From: Heliocidaris erythrogramma
Lineage: Eukaryota; Echinodermata; Echinoidea; Camarodonta; Echinometridae
Assembly (NCBI GenBank): GCA_025617745.1
Contig: CM046869.1
Location: 2,502,823 to 2,566,822 of the forward strand
Direction of reading: 5' to 3'
Length of the DNA: 64,000 bases
The position numbers and the translations under genes are program-made. The notes under the pieces are model-generated. The model made no database searches. It saw nothing but the letters and a program-made list of their open reading frames with translations, and had not been told where the DNA came from. Positions 1-13,309 of the stretch are shown here, one piece after another. Numbering within the stretch: the stretch's first letter is position 1; each line of letters begins with the position of its first letter.

Positions 1-250
1 AAATTGGACAAGCAATCAGAAAGTTATGAATTTTAAAATGTAATCACCATGGGAATTTCAAATTGGCCGAATAGGTAATGTCAGGTGCTGTGATGTATTG
101 GCAGACAACTTCCCCATTTGCTCCAACACACAAAACGACTAAAATGTAAGTTTTTCAAAATGTATTACTCAGTAGGATCTTTTTACCAATAACTAAAGGG
201 AAATCTGCCAAAAATCACATTTTTTCTTAAATTTTCTTTTCATTTTACAG
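1..250. other. Intron, 3' part, with possible foldback remnant
   Basis: Non-coding sequence that ends in a pyrimidine-rich tract and the acceptor TTTTACAG just before the first exon. Bases 1-140 resemble part of the foldback element at 40591-41088: both share AAAGTTATGAATTTT, then CTGTGATGTAT, then CCCATTTGC in the same order. I take this as a decayed relative of that family; an alignment would settle it. Confidence 0.45.
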
Positions 251-1154
251 GTTGATGGAGGGTTGATCAACAATAACAGCAGCTATGTGACATACAACGA
301 CAGTCGTGAATACACTCACAACAGTCACCCATCCAACATGGCACCTCAGAATGGCTATGTGAGCCCTCCTCCGCCACAGAGTTACCATCCTGTGACAACG
401 TATTGCGAGGAAATCCAATTTGGCACGAGCGGAACCATGGATAGCGGCGGTGTTGTTACCCCCGCCCAGCTCTGCCACAGTGCTGTTACACAGAATGGGG
501 TCAGTGCACCTGATGGTAGTACTACAGCGATACAGCCTAAGCCCCCGACGAGTCTGAAGCCACGTGGTTCACGGACACGAAGGAGCCTTCGCAGGGCTGC
601 TGACATGCTTTTGAATCGTAGCAGGCAGAGCCACTCTGACACTGAGGCTAAGACCAGTAAGGTCATGACACCAACACCCCCATCAACAGTGTCACCCAGG
701 ACTCCACAGTCACCTGCCGATATGCCTGGCAATGAAGGGAATAGGGCACCCTCAATCCGTGACAGGCTGCAGAAGAACCGTGCCCGCATGGGCGAACTCT
801 TGCGCTCACCTAGCCTATCAAAGTGGCGGAGGGGAAGCAAGGAGAGATTAGATATTACAAACAATGAGCACCAAAGCGCTGCAGGTTCACCATCACCGAA
901 TACAAGCCCGGCGTATGTTCCTAACCGTAGGTACAGGAGTGCCGAGAACCTGAACACTTCGTCGTATACTTCTTACGAGACTCCAGATCCATATCTGGAC
1001 AGTCGGACAGATGGAAGCTACCTAGATAGCTCTGATGGTATGTCAACAAGGTCTGTTGAGTCTACGCCAGCTGACTATCCATCCAGGCACCAAGAAAGGA
1101 GGCACTCTGCTGGTCAAGCACACCATCGAACCAGGAGCAGGGAAAACCATAGAG
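251..1154 (+). CDS. Internal coding exon, Ser/Arg/Pro-rich scaffold protein (first exon visible)
   Basis: An open frame of 301 codons plus one base lies between the acceptor TTTTACAG and the donor AGAG|GTGGGT. There is no convincing start codon, so the gene begins upstream of the window. The product is polar and probably disordered: a Tyr/Asn-rich start, a PPPPQ stretch near residue 38, a strongly basic segment near residues 100-125 (RTRRSLRRAADMLLNRSR), a Ser/Thr-Pro-rich stretch, then basic phosphosite-like motifs (RSPSLSKWRRGS, RYRSAENL). The composition is sharply more GC-rich than the flanking intron. Intron phase after this exon is 1, which fits the exon at 27516. I do not recognise a folded domain. 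The role as part of a scaffold is inferred from the PDZ-like segment in the last exon. The frame stays open about 95 bases past the donor, so the donor position rests on splice consensus and phase. Confidence 0.85.
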
Positions 1155-1461
1155 GTGGGTATAACTATCACATGAAAGTCCTTTCTCCTAGTATTACCTA
1201 TTTTTATGATACTTGTCACCAACATTCATGCTTTCTCAGGGATGATTAATTCTGTGGGTAGTTTGAATTTGAAAATTCAGTCAAAAAACTCATTGGAAAT
1301 GTACATGTACTGGAAAAAATGTAATAACAAGGTATTGTGAAGAGTGTGTTTAGTTGTGTACTCTTCAAGCAAAGTGCTTGGTTGCTCCCACCTCCATCTT
1401 TCACCCAAGCCTAGTCAGGGGCACCTCTAGGGAGAGAGAGGGGGAGATGGGGTGACACCCG

Positions 1462-1479
1462 CCCCCCCCCCCCCCCCCC
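1462..1479. repeat. Poly-C tract
   Basis: An uninterrupted run of 18 C bases flanked by purine-rich sequence. Likely polymorphic in length and prone to sequencing error. Confidence 0.9.
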
Positions 1480-2252
1480 TTGAAAACTTTCTTTCAGCAA
1501 ATTACCCTTTTTTGTCCTTGGTGCTACAGTGTAGCATGGACATGTACATGTAGGAGTTGAGAGTGGTTTTGCTTGTTTGAAAGTATGTAAAAAGTGATTT
1601 AAAACTATAACAAAATTCTAAAAAACTGGGGGAAAATTGGACTCAAAGTTGATTGATATTTTCTCCAGAATATTTAAAGTGAATTACTAAAATTGGCCTT
1701 TCTATTTACATTAGTGTTTACGGTACTAATATTGACCAGTTATGGACTCCTTAAAAGTGATGAAATAATTTTCTTGTTTGCATCATCACGAACAGAGCGG
1801 AGCAGTGCTGTGAAATGTTGTGAATAATATTGCAGTCAAACTTCAATTTGTTACGCTGTGCCAGTACGCACGTTCCTAACAAACTTCAATTTGTTGAGCT
1901 CTGCTAGTACGCAAGTTCCTGACCCATTTCTTCCCTCCCCCTCATAACCTGGCTTCCTGTTCCTGTCTCGATAATTCAGAAGTAATCTTGACAAACTTCT
2001 TTGTGAAATATTATCCCCTTCACATCTCTGATTTATGAATGTGACCCTCCTCCCCCCCCCTCCCCTCTTCCCTCTATATAACTTCATTACAGTTGCACTT
2101 CATTCACCCCTGTTAATTGATGAAGATTGTGCAGTACGTACTGTCTGTAGTAAAGCTGTATTTTTGTTTCATATATATAGACCAATGTACATACTAAACT
2201 GTAGATTTTAAAAACTCGGGTGAACATGAGCACATATGGGCAGGGATATTAT

Positions 2253-2281
2253 GGGGGGGGGGGGAGGGGGGGGGGAGGGGA
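2253..2281. repeat. Poly-G tract with single A interruptions
   Basis: Long G runs separated by single A bases; in principle several G-quadruplex arrangements are possible on the plus strand. It is followed directly by TACATGTACATGTA. Confidence 0.85.
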
Positions 2282-4185
2282 GCTACATGTACATGTATGA
2301 TTCATGATCTCTTCTCTTTCATTACCAATAAACATTAAGTTTCTGTTAATAGGTTACTCAACAAAAATGCTTGGTAGTTCTAGAGTTACATTATGATTAT
2401 GGTTATTTGGGGTTTTATTTTGTTTTTTGTTTGTTATGGATTTCAAAGGACAATTAAAAATTGCAACGTTATCTGTAAGATTTAAGAGTGACTATTAGTT
2501 ATTAAAAGAAGTGTAATGTTTTTTGGTGGGAAACTCCTCTAGATTTATGTTTAAATTAGCGGCTTTTCAATACTTCCACGTTACAGACAATACTAGATAT
2601 CGTTGGTTTTGAAAGACCAAATTTGTTGAACAGTAGATCTGTCTTCCTTTCCATCTACCCCTCTAGGGGGTAATTGAATGTTATTATTGAGATTCATTAG
2701 AACAGACGAAGATAACTTCCTGTCTTTTAATCACATGCCACTGATGTAAGCTTGCGATATTCTCTACGAAGAGTCCAAACAAACACGTCCCCCCTTTCAC
2801 CGGTCTCTCGGTCTAAGGCTGTGCACTCCTTATATTTCCGAAAGTCCAACAACTGATGACACATTTCTTTGCCTTCACTATACACTTTGCGCTGTCTTGC
2901 CTTTGGCCCATTTGTGGCTTTTCTCCCACTTCCTTTATACTTGGATATATGCTAAGGACCTTCTGCTAGTGATTTGAGCGATTGCTTCATGCTGAATGGT
3001 GGATATTAGAGCAGAATTGCAGCATAAGTGGGTGGTTTTTGTTTAGTCATCAGTGTCTGGACGCTAAAGGATATTTCTTCAATCTGTGACCATGGCTGTC
3101 TTAATGAAATGCATGTCTTTCAAAATGAGGAATGGAACCTACGGTAGGTAGACAGTTTTGGCAACATTTTCAAAAGATATTTCTTTTTAATTATTATTGT
3201 TATTTGGGATGTTATAGCTTTACATGTACCTTCCAAAGACTAATTACAGCAATCAAACCTTTGTGGATAAAAACACTGAATGATTCAGTTGGCAATGATT
3301 TTTTTGTCTTAAACTTTCATAGAAGTAATGTAACTAAGCAGTTACAGACAAGAATGAAAGATACATGTATCAACATGCATGTACTATAAGCATACATGTT
3401 CAATTGATACCGTAGATGTTTGAAAGACAGTATACATAGTACATGTAGGTACTGTATATTACAAAGTACTGAAGACATTTCTTTTACACTGTTCAACACA
3501 ACTGTGAAATTCAAATATGCTTTTCATTAGGGTCGATATCAGCACTTGAATGTATAATGCTTGTCCTAATTGATTTAAACATGGCTTGCCTTAATGTATG
3601 CCTACTAAGTATTCATTGATTTTTTTTCTCTCTTTTGTCTCTAATCTAAACTGTCATCTATTGTTAGTATGAAATATTTATAATCTTAATTTAACATTGT
3701 TCTCTGAATCTCTCTCTCTGTAGGTGGTAGCTCTAAAGAATTAATTCAATTCATGCGTGATATGATTCATATCTTAAATCTCACTTTGATCAATATCTTT
3801 TCAATTGCCTGTAAGTTATTAATTTTTCATATGGGCCCAACAACCATTAGCGTATATGTACTGTTTGCCTAGCCATTGAGGGGCACTCTATCTAATGGGT
3901 GGGGTGGGGGGTCACTGGGCTTACTAGATGACTGAAATGGCAGAGAATGTGCCTATTGAGTGAGGGAAGCTTACAGGTGAGGGAGGGGTTGTGTTATCTG
4001 CTTTTCATGTAGCCACCCCTTCTCTATTTCTGTGTCTCCTTTTCCTCTTTTGTTTTGTTCCGTTGCTGTTTCATAGCTTGGGGTGGGGGAACATCCCCTG
4101 TTGCTACATCTTTGGTTACATCCAGTTATGATACACTTCACACATGGTCCAGGTTCAATAGTTAACCTCAAAAGAGCTAATTAAA

Positions 4186-4345
4186 TTACCGATTACTGTG
4201 AAATCAGAAATGTTCACGTGCATGAAACTTTCCCAAATTTTGCGAGTGGTCGAGATTCGCGAAAGTTTCACGCCGCGAAATGATCCAATCACAATTGAAA
4301 CAACGTAAAATTATTGCAGTTCGCGAAAGTTTCTGGCTTTACAGC
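4186..4345. repeat. Possible dispersed repeat with GCGAAAGTTTC motifs
   Basis: A CpG-containing island in AT-rich intron with repeated GCGAAAGTTTC (twice) and a related CATGAAACTTTCCC. The motif appears in both orientations, suggesting a degraded hairpin-type repeat. A fainter relative with AGCGAAAGTTAAGG lies near 16671. Edges are uncertain. Confidence 0.35.
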
Positions 4346-6363
4346 AGTTGTTGCTCTTGTTCCCATCAAGGATTGAAGGGATCAATATTTAATATTTGAG
4401 AAATACTAGCCTTTACTGATAATTGTACTAGCCCATGCATTTGTGAAGAACATATTCTAATTATCATGATGCCATTGAGAAATATCAGGTATGAGACTAA
4501 CTTTACCTTTTTTGATACATGTACCTCTTGAATTAAAACAGTTTGTGCTCTCTCAATTGGGACAAGCAGAGTAGCAATTTTCTTTTGAGAGATATCGCCC
4601 AAATTGATTTTGTTTTCCTTGGCAGTACTTGGCAATTTGGGCAAGTGATGAAAGTAATGCTTCCTCCAATCTTCCTTCCGCCCCCTTTCTTACTTTGCAG
4701 TATTCTGATTACAATGTGAAGTACAGTGTATAGAAGTAAAATGAACATGAGCATGTACTAGTGGATTCCCACAAATATTTGAATTAACCATTGAAACAAG
4801 TGTTGTGACAGTATTTACTGAACACAAATTCTTCAGGTAATAGGATTGCAAAGGATTAGTTAAAGCTGGGAAATTAAGTGAGATAAGTTCAAGATTAATA
4901 AAGAACTCTTATCAAAGACCAGCCAATCCGCAGGTCCCCAAAAAGCGCGCTATTTTATTTCCAGTTCTGCCTGACTATGAATACATAATGAGCAAGAACA
5001 GCCAGGAACATCTTATTTGCAAACTATTGAATAGACTACTTATCATTCACCAATTGCCATGAGTTATGCATCAAATAAAAGAAGAGGGATCAGAGATTTG
5101 TGACATGCTTTTGTTGTTTTCAAAATAAAAGACGAAATTGGTAAAAAAAGGTGTTCCTTTTATGACAAAAAATGGAAATGAAATGAAATATAAATCTGGC
5201 CAAAACTACCATAGTTTTATTGTGAGCCAGGGTAAATTTGACATGAGCGTAAAGGGCATTTTCTGTACTTTCCAAAGATTGAAATAACATTAATGTGAAC
5301 TTCATGACGGGGTCAGGATCCAGCAGTATGTAACCAATGTACACACTTTGTCTTTAAAAAAGTCAATTCCAGCATTCCGATTGGTTACCACGCAAGATGT
5401 TTTCTCACAGCCTGGCAACAGCTATGCGCATGTTTGCGCAAGGATGAAGCAACAGGTTGCGCATTGTTTCATTCAACGCGCACTTGGTTACAGATGGCTT
5501 GCTTGCCAATCACAGGGCTAAGATTCTATGGTCTTGACCATGGTCTTGACAACGGATGATCTGCGGCTGAATATTGCTGGATCCTGACTCTGTCATAAAT
5601 CTATGGATGTTTTGAATGTAACGATGAAAAAGATGAGATTCCAGCGCTTCCATACATATGTGTCTTGATGGCGGCTCATATACTTTGTATATGTCTTTTA
5701 ACAACTTGAAATCTTGTGAAAAAAAGGCTTTTGTATGACTATTTCATCAGTTATTTTAAACAACTTATTTCTAAAATTCTGACTAAAACAAAATATCCCT
5801 GTGTTGGTAAACTATTCATTTATTTTTGCAGAAAGTCTAATGAGCATAGCATTTATATTTATTTAAGAACATAACTTTAAAGATGACCATGCGATACAGC
5901 CGACTGGGTGCAGGGAGAGAGTCCACTTCGGGCACTGGAAATAAAATGCGCGATTTTTGCTCATTTGCATACGACCTGCGGTCTGACTGAGACAGCATTT
6001 AGTGAATTAGAATTATCAATAGTTATTATCTCTGACATCTTGTCTTTTCGCTATACTTTGCAAAAGAGTTTTTTGAAGAAGAAAAATATTGTTTTTGTCT
6101 GTGACTGCTGAAGATTAATGTAATTATGTATACAGGCTAATTTATGGGTTTTATCAAAAAAAGCTAAATTTTGTAAGAAGTAAAAGTTTGTAAGAAGTTG
6201 TATTGATATGTAACGTACATGTTTTAAAAGGATAGTATGTATGTGCCTCTTCATCAACCATTAAAAAAAACTACTAGATTTTTTAAACACATTTCAAGGA
6301 GTTCCTTTTTATTAGGTTTGAAATTAAGATCCATGCAATGATACATTATGTGCTTGCTCTTTT

Positions 6364-6842
6364 AAAGGTAATGTGCAGTTTTGGTAAGCCCTCAAAATTT
6401 TTTTGTCAGATTTCTTGGATTTATGTTGATAAATAGTAATATACAAGCAATACGAAGATTTCGCCTCCTAAAGTGTGATATTAAACAAATGAGAGACAAA
6501 AAATAAATTAGATACTGGGTCAGGGATATAAACTCCCAACAACAGCAACGTGCACTATACACCATACACACGTTCAAAACCTACACACAGTGACACACTA
6601 TGCTATCTCCATGGCTGGAGCCATCAGGGTGGAAAGGTCCTAGCGTAGGGCAGTATACATGCATTGCCGTGATCTAGCGTTCCTTACATATATTTACAGT
6701 AAAATTCACCAAAAATCATTGATGGTATTCCAAATGATCTCGAACAAACATCTTTTGATACAAGAAGAACAACATGAAGCTATATCATTTAGCACATGTC
6801 TTTCCAATTTCCTTTTTGATACCAAAACTGTACATGAGCTTT
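6364..6842 (+). mobile_element. ~500-bp TIR element, copy 1
   Basis: Same family as 34707-35240 and 44673-45258. Shared blocks in order: the CAGTTTTGGTA end, AGTGTGATATT, GGTCAGGGATATAAACTC, CACACAGTGACAC, GGAAAGGTCCTAGC, TGATCTAGCGTTCCTTA, AATGATCTCG and CCAAAACTGTACATGAG. CAGTTTTGGTA at the left and TACCAAAACTG at the right are inverted, which suggests a non-autonomous DNA transposon. No protein is encoded. Confidence 0.7.
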
Positions 6843-8206
6843 AATTCTTCAAAATCACAAGTATACTTGTGGTCAGTTTTCTGCAGGGGAGCAGATTGAG
6901 AGCAATTGAGTTCTAGAATGCTCTAATAAGAGTTCTTGATATTAAACTAAAAATAAAGTACTCTGTAACGAATAAAGATTAGCTGCAGGGCGCCCTCACT
7001 TTTTAAATAAATAAAAAGTCTGAAAAGGGCTATACGAAAACTGTACATAAGTTATTAATTTTTTATAGTCAGCACATTGTATAATGAAACGTCCTATACA
7101 TGTACTGTAGTTGTTTTGCAGTCTGTATACTTCTTTCACTATAAGGTGCTTCTTTATATGACGTTTCTTGATATAATTCTCGTATAACTTTCTGTACTGT
7201 GAACAGCTATAGGAACCTCAATTACAACTGATCCTGGTATCTTCTTTATTACATCATACACTTCTTTAAAGAATGAATTCCCTAATCCATTGTCCAAAAG
7301 CCCTTTTACATCCATCGTTCCGTAACAAAGACAAAACTATGTTTGGGGCATTAGTTTCTGAGGCACTCTGGAATGTCCCATTTTTTAAATGGAAGGCCAT
7401 TAAGGTAGAAATCTATCGTGTTTGCGATGAGCGTAGGAGTTTAACTGTGCTTTTGCATGGTTAATTGAGCTATGGTTGGAGCAGATTGGCTTTGGTCCGA
7501 TTGATATTTTTCATACATGTCTCGCTATAGCATACATGCAGGCCTACAGCTGTTGTTCTTTAAAGAATTTATCCATGTGACATTTACTCAAACCTACTTC
7601 AAGGATATCCATTGAATCTATACAGTAAAATACTCATTTTTTATGATACACCTTTTAGGCACATATCAATATTTCTTCAATGTTTGGAAGCAGTTTTAAA
7701 ACAAATTGAGTTAACTGAAGTACATGCAGTGATTTCTTTGAAAGTATGGAAACCTTAATTGTATATTACCTCCTGGAAATCTGAAGAGGTGCTTTGACTT
7801 CAAGTGTTCCCGGTTTCCTGTTTCATTTCCATATAGCTCTGGGTGCTTTCACAATTTGGAAAATTGAATTTCCTTCCTTATTATAACAAGAACATGTATA
7901 TATATATGTACATGTAAGGAATGTGCTTATCATAATTACCAGCTGGAGCTCAGCTTTGATAAAGACGGTGAGAGGTACATGTATATGATATGATATTTGC
8001 ATGAGACTTCCAGGGAGGACTGATGTTTCTGTTTCGAGCTGTCAGCGATGTTGTCAACGATTAGAGCGATTCTGTCATTTCTCAGGATTTAGTCAAATCA
8101 GGAATGGTGGGCTGTTGTATATTATGTGAAAAGAGAACAAAGTAGGTGGTGTATTAACCCTTCGGTTACTGATGGGTAAGTTAGATTATATGTATGGATC
8201 GTGTCA

Positions 8207-8385
8207 CAAAATATTTATATAATATTGAATGGCATTGAGTGGGATACTAGGGTATATTTATATCGCACGAGCTATGAGCATATTTTACGAGTCGGCACGT
8301 TGAGCGAAATACTTTCAAAGCGAGTGCGATATACCCTTGTGTCCCTCGAAAGAAAAGTCATTCAATATTATTATTATTAATTATA
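8207..8385. mobile_element. Foldback (MITE-like) element
   Basis: Two arms are imperfect reverse complements. The left reads ATATTGAATGGCATTGAG through GGGTATATTTATATCGCAC; the right reads GTGCGATATACCC through GTCATTCAATATTATT. The centre is a short CpG-containing spacer. There is no coding potential. The element could fold into one long hairpin. Confidence 0.65.
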
Positions 8386-9564
8386 TGAAACCTACATGTA
8401 GTACCTCATATTCACTATTACATCCTTATGTTTTTGTATTAACTTGCACATGATGCAAACAGAAAGGGAAACTTATTTTTTCTCTACCCAAGCATTTTAC
8501 AAGGGCTGCACGCATACATGTACATCCATTGTCTGGGCCTTTGCATATTCAGTTGCATAAACCCTTTTCTACGCAGTCGCGCACCCCAAATCGTGAGATA
8601 TTAGAAAATTACTGCACGGTCATCTAGGTACTTTTGTGCAAACCATGAGATGCACCGATTGTACTTGTAGGTTGAAAATCTTTCATACAAATAATAATCA
8701 GTAATATTACTTAACGTAAAATACTGTGTATAAGGCGCATTCGTACAGTGTATATAAGGCGCACCCCTGTTTTTTACCTTTTTTAGAAAAGAAAAAAAAG
8801 CACTTGCCATTGAAATATTGAGCGTTGTTCATACATGTAAGCCCGTGCTGCTCCCGATGCTTACATTGTAGGGCAGGATAAGTGGTAAAATTTTGGCGAT
8901 ATTCGGTTATTTATAAAAAGTAGTGAACACATTTTAATTTCTCCTGCCTGCGTTTAGAAACACTGTTGAAATCGTGACCGCGGGAAAGACGCAACTTCTT
9001 AAGCTGTGGGCGGGGGAATAGCGCTGATACGTCAGCAGCCTGCAACCAAGAGTGGTAGTGATGGAAGTGTGGTCCCTTTGAATATACAGCATTATTTCAT
9101 TAGCTCCTAGGCTAAATCTTTCCACTTCTGTTGCCTTTGAAATAGCTGGTATTTGAAAAAAAATAACAATTGTGGATGGTTTAAAGCTGTTTTGTGTAAT
9201 TGCAAGAAATATACATTATTTTGTATTATTACCTATATAAGGCATTTTAGCGGCGCATTAAAATCGCGTATTTTTGTCCGCTTGATTTGCGCTGCAATGT
9301 GAGAACATATTGCACAGAACGCTGAATTCCCCATAGGCTACAGTACTAAACTTGCCGTGCAGTATTATGTATTTTGTCTGGTCTGTTTGCGTGCGCGTAA
9401 ATAATGAAACGCATACACATATACGCACATGACATCATAAAGAGGTTAAGTTAAACTTGTGTGATCACAATGAAGTATGATGAGAGGCTCTATTAACTGA
9501 ATGTGGTTGGTTAAAATGATTTTTATTAAATTCTAAATCATTTTGCTGTACATGTAGGGTATAG

Positions 9565-9825
9565 ATAATAATAATTATATTGGATGGCTTTATTTCATGG
9601 AATACCAGAAATATTCCACTCGTCACGGCCAATATTGGCCAATGTTGGCCCTAACTCGTGGAATATTCTCTGGTATCCCATTGAGACTAATCCAATATAA
9701 TATAAATATTCCACTCGTTAGGGCCAATATTGCGCTCATCTTCGATTCATGCAATATTGGCCCTAACTCGTGGAATATTCTCTGGTATCCCATTCAGAGC
9801 CATCCAATATAATATAAGTATTATT
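9565..9825. mobile_element. Nested foldback element with GGCCAATATTGGCC palindromes
   Basis: The outer arms (TATATTGGATGGCTTTATTT and its near complement ending AGCCATCCAATATAATATA) enclose inner inverted copies of GGAATACCAGA / TCTGGTATCCCATT and several AATATTCCACTCGT blocks in both orientations. The central palindrome GGCCAATATTGGCC appears whole and in parts. The layout suggests duplicated palindromes inside one element. Confidence 0.65.
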
Positions 9826-11288
9826 GTCCTGGCTTTATAATGACTGTTCAGTGAGCAGAATAGCAAAATTAAGTACAATTTACAGATGCAGGCTTCTCTG
9901 TGTTTACAAGTTAGAGTTGCGGGTAATTTTATGATTCTCCGAAGAAGAATACAGCTTAGTCATTAGTCGTAGAGCAGTACATCTGCATCCTGTAGTAGTG
10001 AATGGAAGGTGTAGCCAGGCCAGATTGTACTGAAAATAGGAATTCATTGTTAATTCATTTATTCGGCCATCTCTGGATTGCTTTGACTAAAGTCAATACA
10101 GGTGAGATGTTTATGGCTTTCTTTATGAGCTGGCTGTCCAAACCAAAGAGCTTCAGTAAGGTTTTCTCTGCAGTTTGTGTTCAAGCTGAAATCAAAGTGC
10201 TTCTGTTCTACCACACTTGGGGGTTGATCAATAATTTGTCTTTCCGGAAAAAAAGAAAATAAACATGTATTATTGATAACGGAATCTGTTTTGCTCATTT
10301 GCTCATTCTGCAAATGTACAATGTCAGGTGATATGAACATGAGGCTTTTGTTGACACTCAGATCAGTTCAGACCCAACTGCATGCAGAGTTCCTGATGCG
10401 AAAACCGTCTTGGAAAATTAACGGCCAACGCCAACATCAATTACACAAACAGATCTCATGCAATCTGCTGCAATGGTTTATGGCTCTGGAAAGCTTTGTT
10501 TGCACCCTGATTTTAATTGGAATACCATTTGGTACTAAAACCCTTGTGCAGGACGGATCGTGAGCGATTTGAGAGCATCTTATGGTTGGAATCAGTTTTG
10601 GATTCAGCTCCAGCAGGACATCGTCTCTGCCCATATTTGTCACTGAAGCAGATGCCATTTGAGTCAAGTCCAACATTCAAGGAACATCATGAACCATTTT
10701 GAGTGGTAGCTTCTATTGGACCCGTTTGGGGGATAATATATTTAAGAGATTCATAGCCCAGGACTGCCTTTGAGAGTCAGGTTTTGTTGGTCCACAGAGA
10801 CCAAGGATACTGGTAGTACAGAAAGAATGGAAACTGCATCTTTGAGTTTGAAAATTATAATTTTTCCGTTCAAACATTCAGAAACGATATGGGTTTTGTT
10901 TGTTTTCTGATGTAACAGCTGTGTGGATTATTTGAATTGAAGAGAGAAGTCTATCACAGAGGAGTTATCACAAATATTTGCGAAGTTTGCTCATCAGCAG
11001 TCAGAGATAATGTGAACAGGATCAGAAGTATTATTTAGCGAAATACTAAGATTTTGGACAATCTAGTATTGAGTCGTCTGTTCTTGTGCTTTGGATGGTT
11101 GCTTTAAATAGTCTCTTCGCCGAAATTTTTACTCACCAGAAAAGTTATACATGTAGAGTGTGGCAGCTTCTGCAACAAAAGCATTCTACAAGCTTCGTAT
11201 GTGAGGAAAAACAGATGAAAGGAAATATATTTTGTTGATCATATTGAATATATATTGAAGTAGTGGTGAAGTGGCCATTTCATTTCTT

Positions 11289-11332
11289 GGAATAGGGCTG
11301 TGATTCAGCTGGAATAGGGCTGTGATTCAGCT
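11289..11332. repeat. Tandem duplication, 22 bp x 2
   Basis: The 22-base unit starting GGAATAGGGCTGTGATTC occurs twice in exact tandem, then starts a third time and breaks off. It probably arose by recent slippage. Confidence 0.85.
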
Positions 11333-12493
11333 GGAACAATAAAAGGCTACAGTTGCTGAGTTTGGATAGGGAAAATCTACTACCATTGATGATTTGATAT
11401 GAATTTGTACATCCTTAGTTTCAACTGCTGGGGAATGAGAATGATTTGGTCTCATATACAGAATTGCTGAAAGAAATATCATGAGATCCTGAGGGAATTT
11501 GGATTTGTAATACACGCCCAATTCAATGTCGGAAATATTCTTGACTGGTTGAAACTCAATTCTAAATCATAAGGCCTCATTAATATTTTTCAAAACTATA
11601 ACGGTCAATATGGGATAATATTGATTTCAAATTCAGTCCAGATTTTATAGAATTTTGACATGTGTGCACACACAGTAGCCACAAAATTTGCATTGTATTT
11701 CAACATAGTACAATGTAAAATTCTTCTTTATATATCATAACTGGCTTTTCTAGATTTTCAATGAACTCTTTTTTTATGAGAGTGAAAATTGTTGTTTGTA
11801 ACATGCATTACTAATGTTGACAATAATCATAATAAGTAACACACAAAGTTTATCTACTTTTCAACACAATTGTAAGAAATTTTTGGCAAAGCACATTATA
11901 CTTCTGTCATTCTTCACAACTGTATGTGCCAGCTGCCCTCTTTGCACTGTTTTTGAATAGTGACCGACAAAGGAAATTTGATAAATTACATTTTGTCTGA
12001 ATTCTCTGAATAGGGAATTTGAGAAGCTTCTTTGGTTGGCAGAGTGAGTTGAAGAGAATACTATAGGTTCCTTGTTAAATGCATACAATTGCATCCTTCT
12101 TTGATAAAATCACATTAATCCTATTCAAGTTCATACTTTTTCATTTTTATTGGGTGAACTAGTCTGAGCCATCTGTTCTACTTTTCAAAAACTATTGAAT
12201 GATGAGCAAGTTTTGTGGAAGCCAATGATCGTTGATCGACTCTGCCCAAGACTTTATGGATAGTATGCTTTGTTGTTACTGAGATTGTGTCAACATTTCA
12301 CAGTTTGGAACTTTGGATGAAAAACGAGTAAAGAATCATTTTTGGTCTTGGATTATTAAGTGCTTGTAATATGATGAGGGTTTGGATATCATTGCTTCGA
12401 ATGGCTGTGCTTTGACTGTAAAGTTCAACCCCCAAGTGCGCCCGAACCACCACAACAGCAATCTCTCTTCCTCTATCTCTCTCCTGGATCACA

Positions 12494-12545
12494 ATGACTG
12501 CTGGCTGCGCTATGGAGGTCAAAGGAGGTTGCCATGGCAGCGAAG
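12494..12545 (+). CDS. Candidate alternative first coding exon (weak)
   Basis: An ATG at 12494 follows an in-frame TAA at 12419 and opens 17 codons plus one base up to a donor-like CGAAG|GTATAC. Ending with one leftover base makes it phase-compatible with the exon at 27516, so it could start a transcript that skips the exon at 251. The surroundings are less AT-rich than nearby intron. Phase agreement has a one-in-three chance of arising at random, and so short a frame carries little coding signal. I list it as a hypothesis only. Confidence 0.2.
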
Positions 12546-13309
12546 GTATACAATCGTAAACAGACTGGATTATTAAGCATGGATGTAATCTTGCCATGAC
12601 ATTGTTTGTGTGTTTGTGTGCGGCTTTTAATTGTCGCTATCTGTGAGGCGATGATGAGTACGCATTTGTTTCACCGATGTCATTATGTGAATCGAAATGA
12701 CATACATGTGTATGAATGCTTGTACCCATAGTATTCTCTCCTATACATACATTGTATACACAGTCATACTCACAATCATACAGTGTTGTTAGTACAGTGT
12801 AAAACGTTGTTATGACCTACAATTTGCATTAAAAAAATATTGATTTTGTTACGGCCTTTAGAGTTTTAATTGATCACCTGACCATGACTTTATTATACTT
12901 AAGCACTGTATCATAAAATGAATTCATATTATATCATGGTTTTGCTGTGAATGCTTTTCAATTTAGATGATTCACCTTTTGCTAAATTTTTACAAAATAT
13001 TTGCTTTTTCTTTTTGTTGAAAGAAACATATGAAGGAGATCGCTGCTGAATCGAGATGGGAACAGTATAAAATAACATTTTATGTTCAAAGTTGGTGATT
13101 TAGATAAATAGATACATTTTGAGACTGAATGTTAGTAAGTTGTCCAGGGGACAAACTATATTTGTGAAATCAGAATGCACAAGTTTCATGGCAAACTTCA
13201 AATGTGATTTCTAATATTGAACTACTGGATTGTGTTGATTTTTGTCTCGCCCACCGGAGGTGAAGGCGAGACTAAGGGATCCAAATGGCGTCCGTCCGTC
13301 GTCCGTCCG

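Noticed and set aside
382-957. 191-codon minus-strand open frame opposite the first exon
   Set aside because: Shadow of the real plus-strand exon, which has splice borders and phase continuity.
1155-1249. Extension of the first exon's open frame to the stop at 1249
   Set aside because: Composition turns intron-like after the consensus donor at 1155, and splicing there gives the right phase for the next exon.
10002-10702. Cluster of overlapping open frames on both strands in a slightly GC-raised region
   Set aside because: No frame has splice phases that link to the gene, no family resemblance, and none is clearly favoured over the others.
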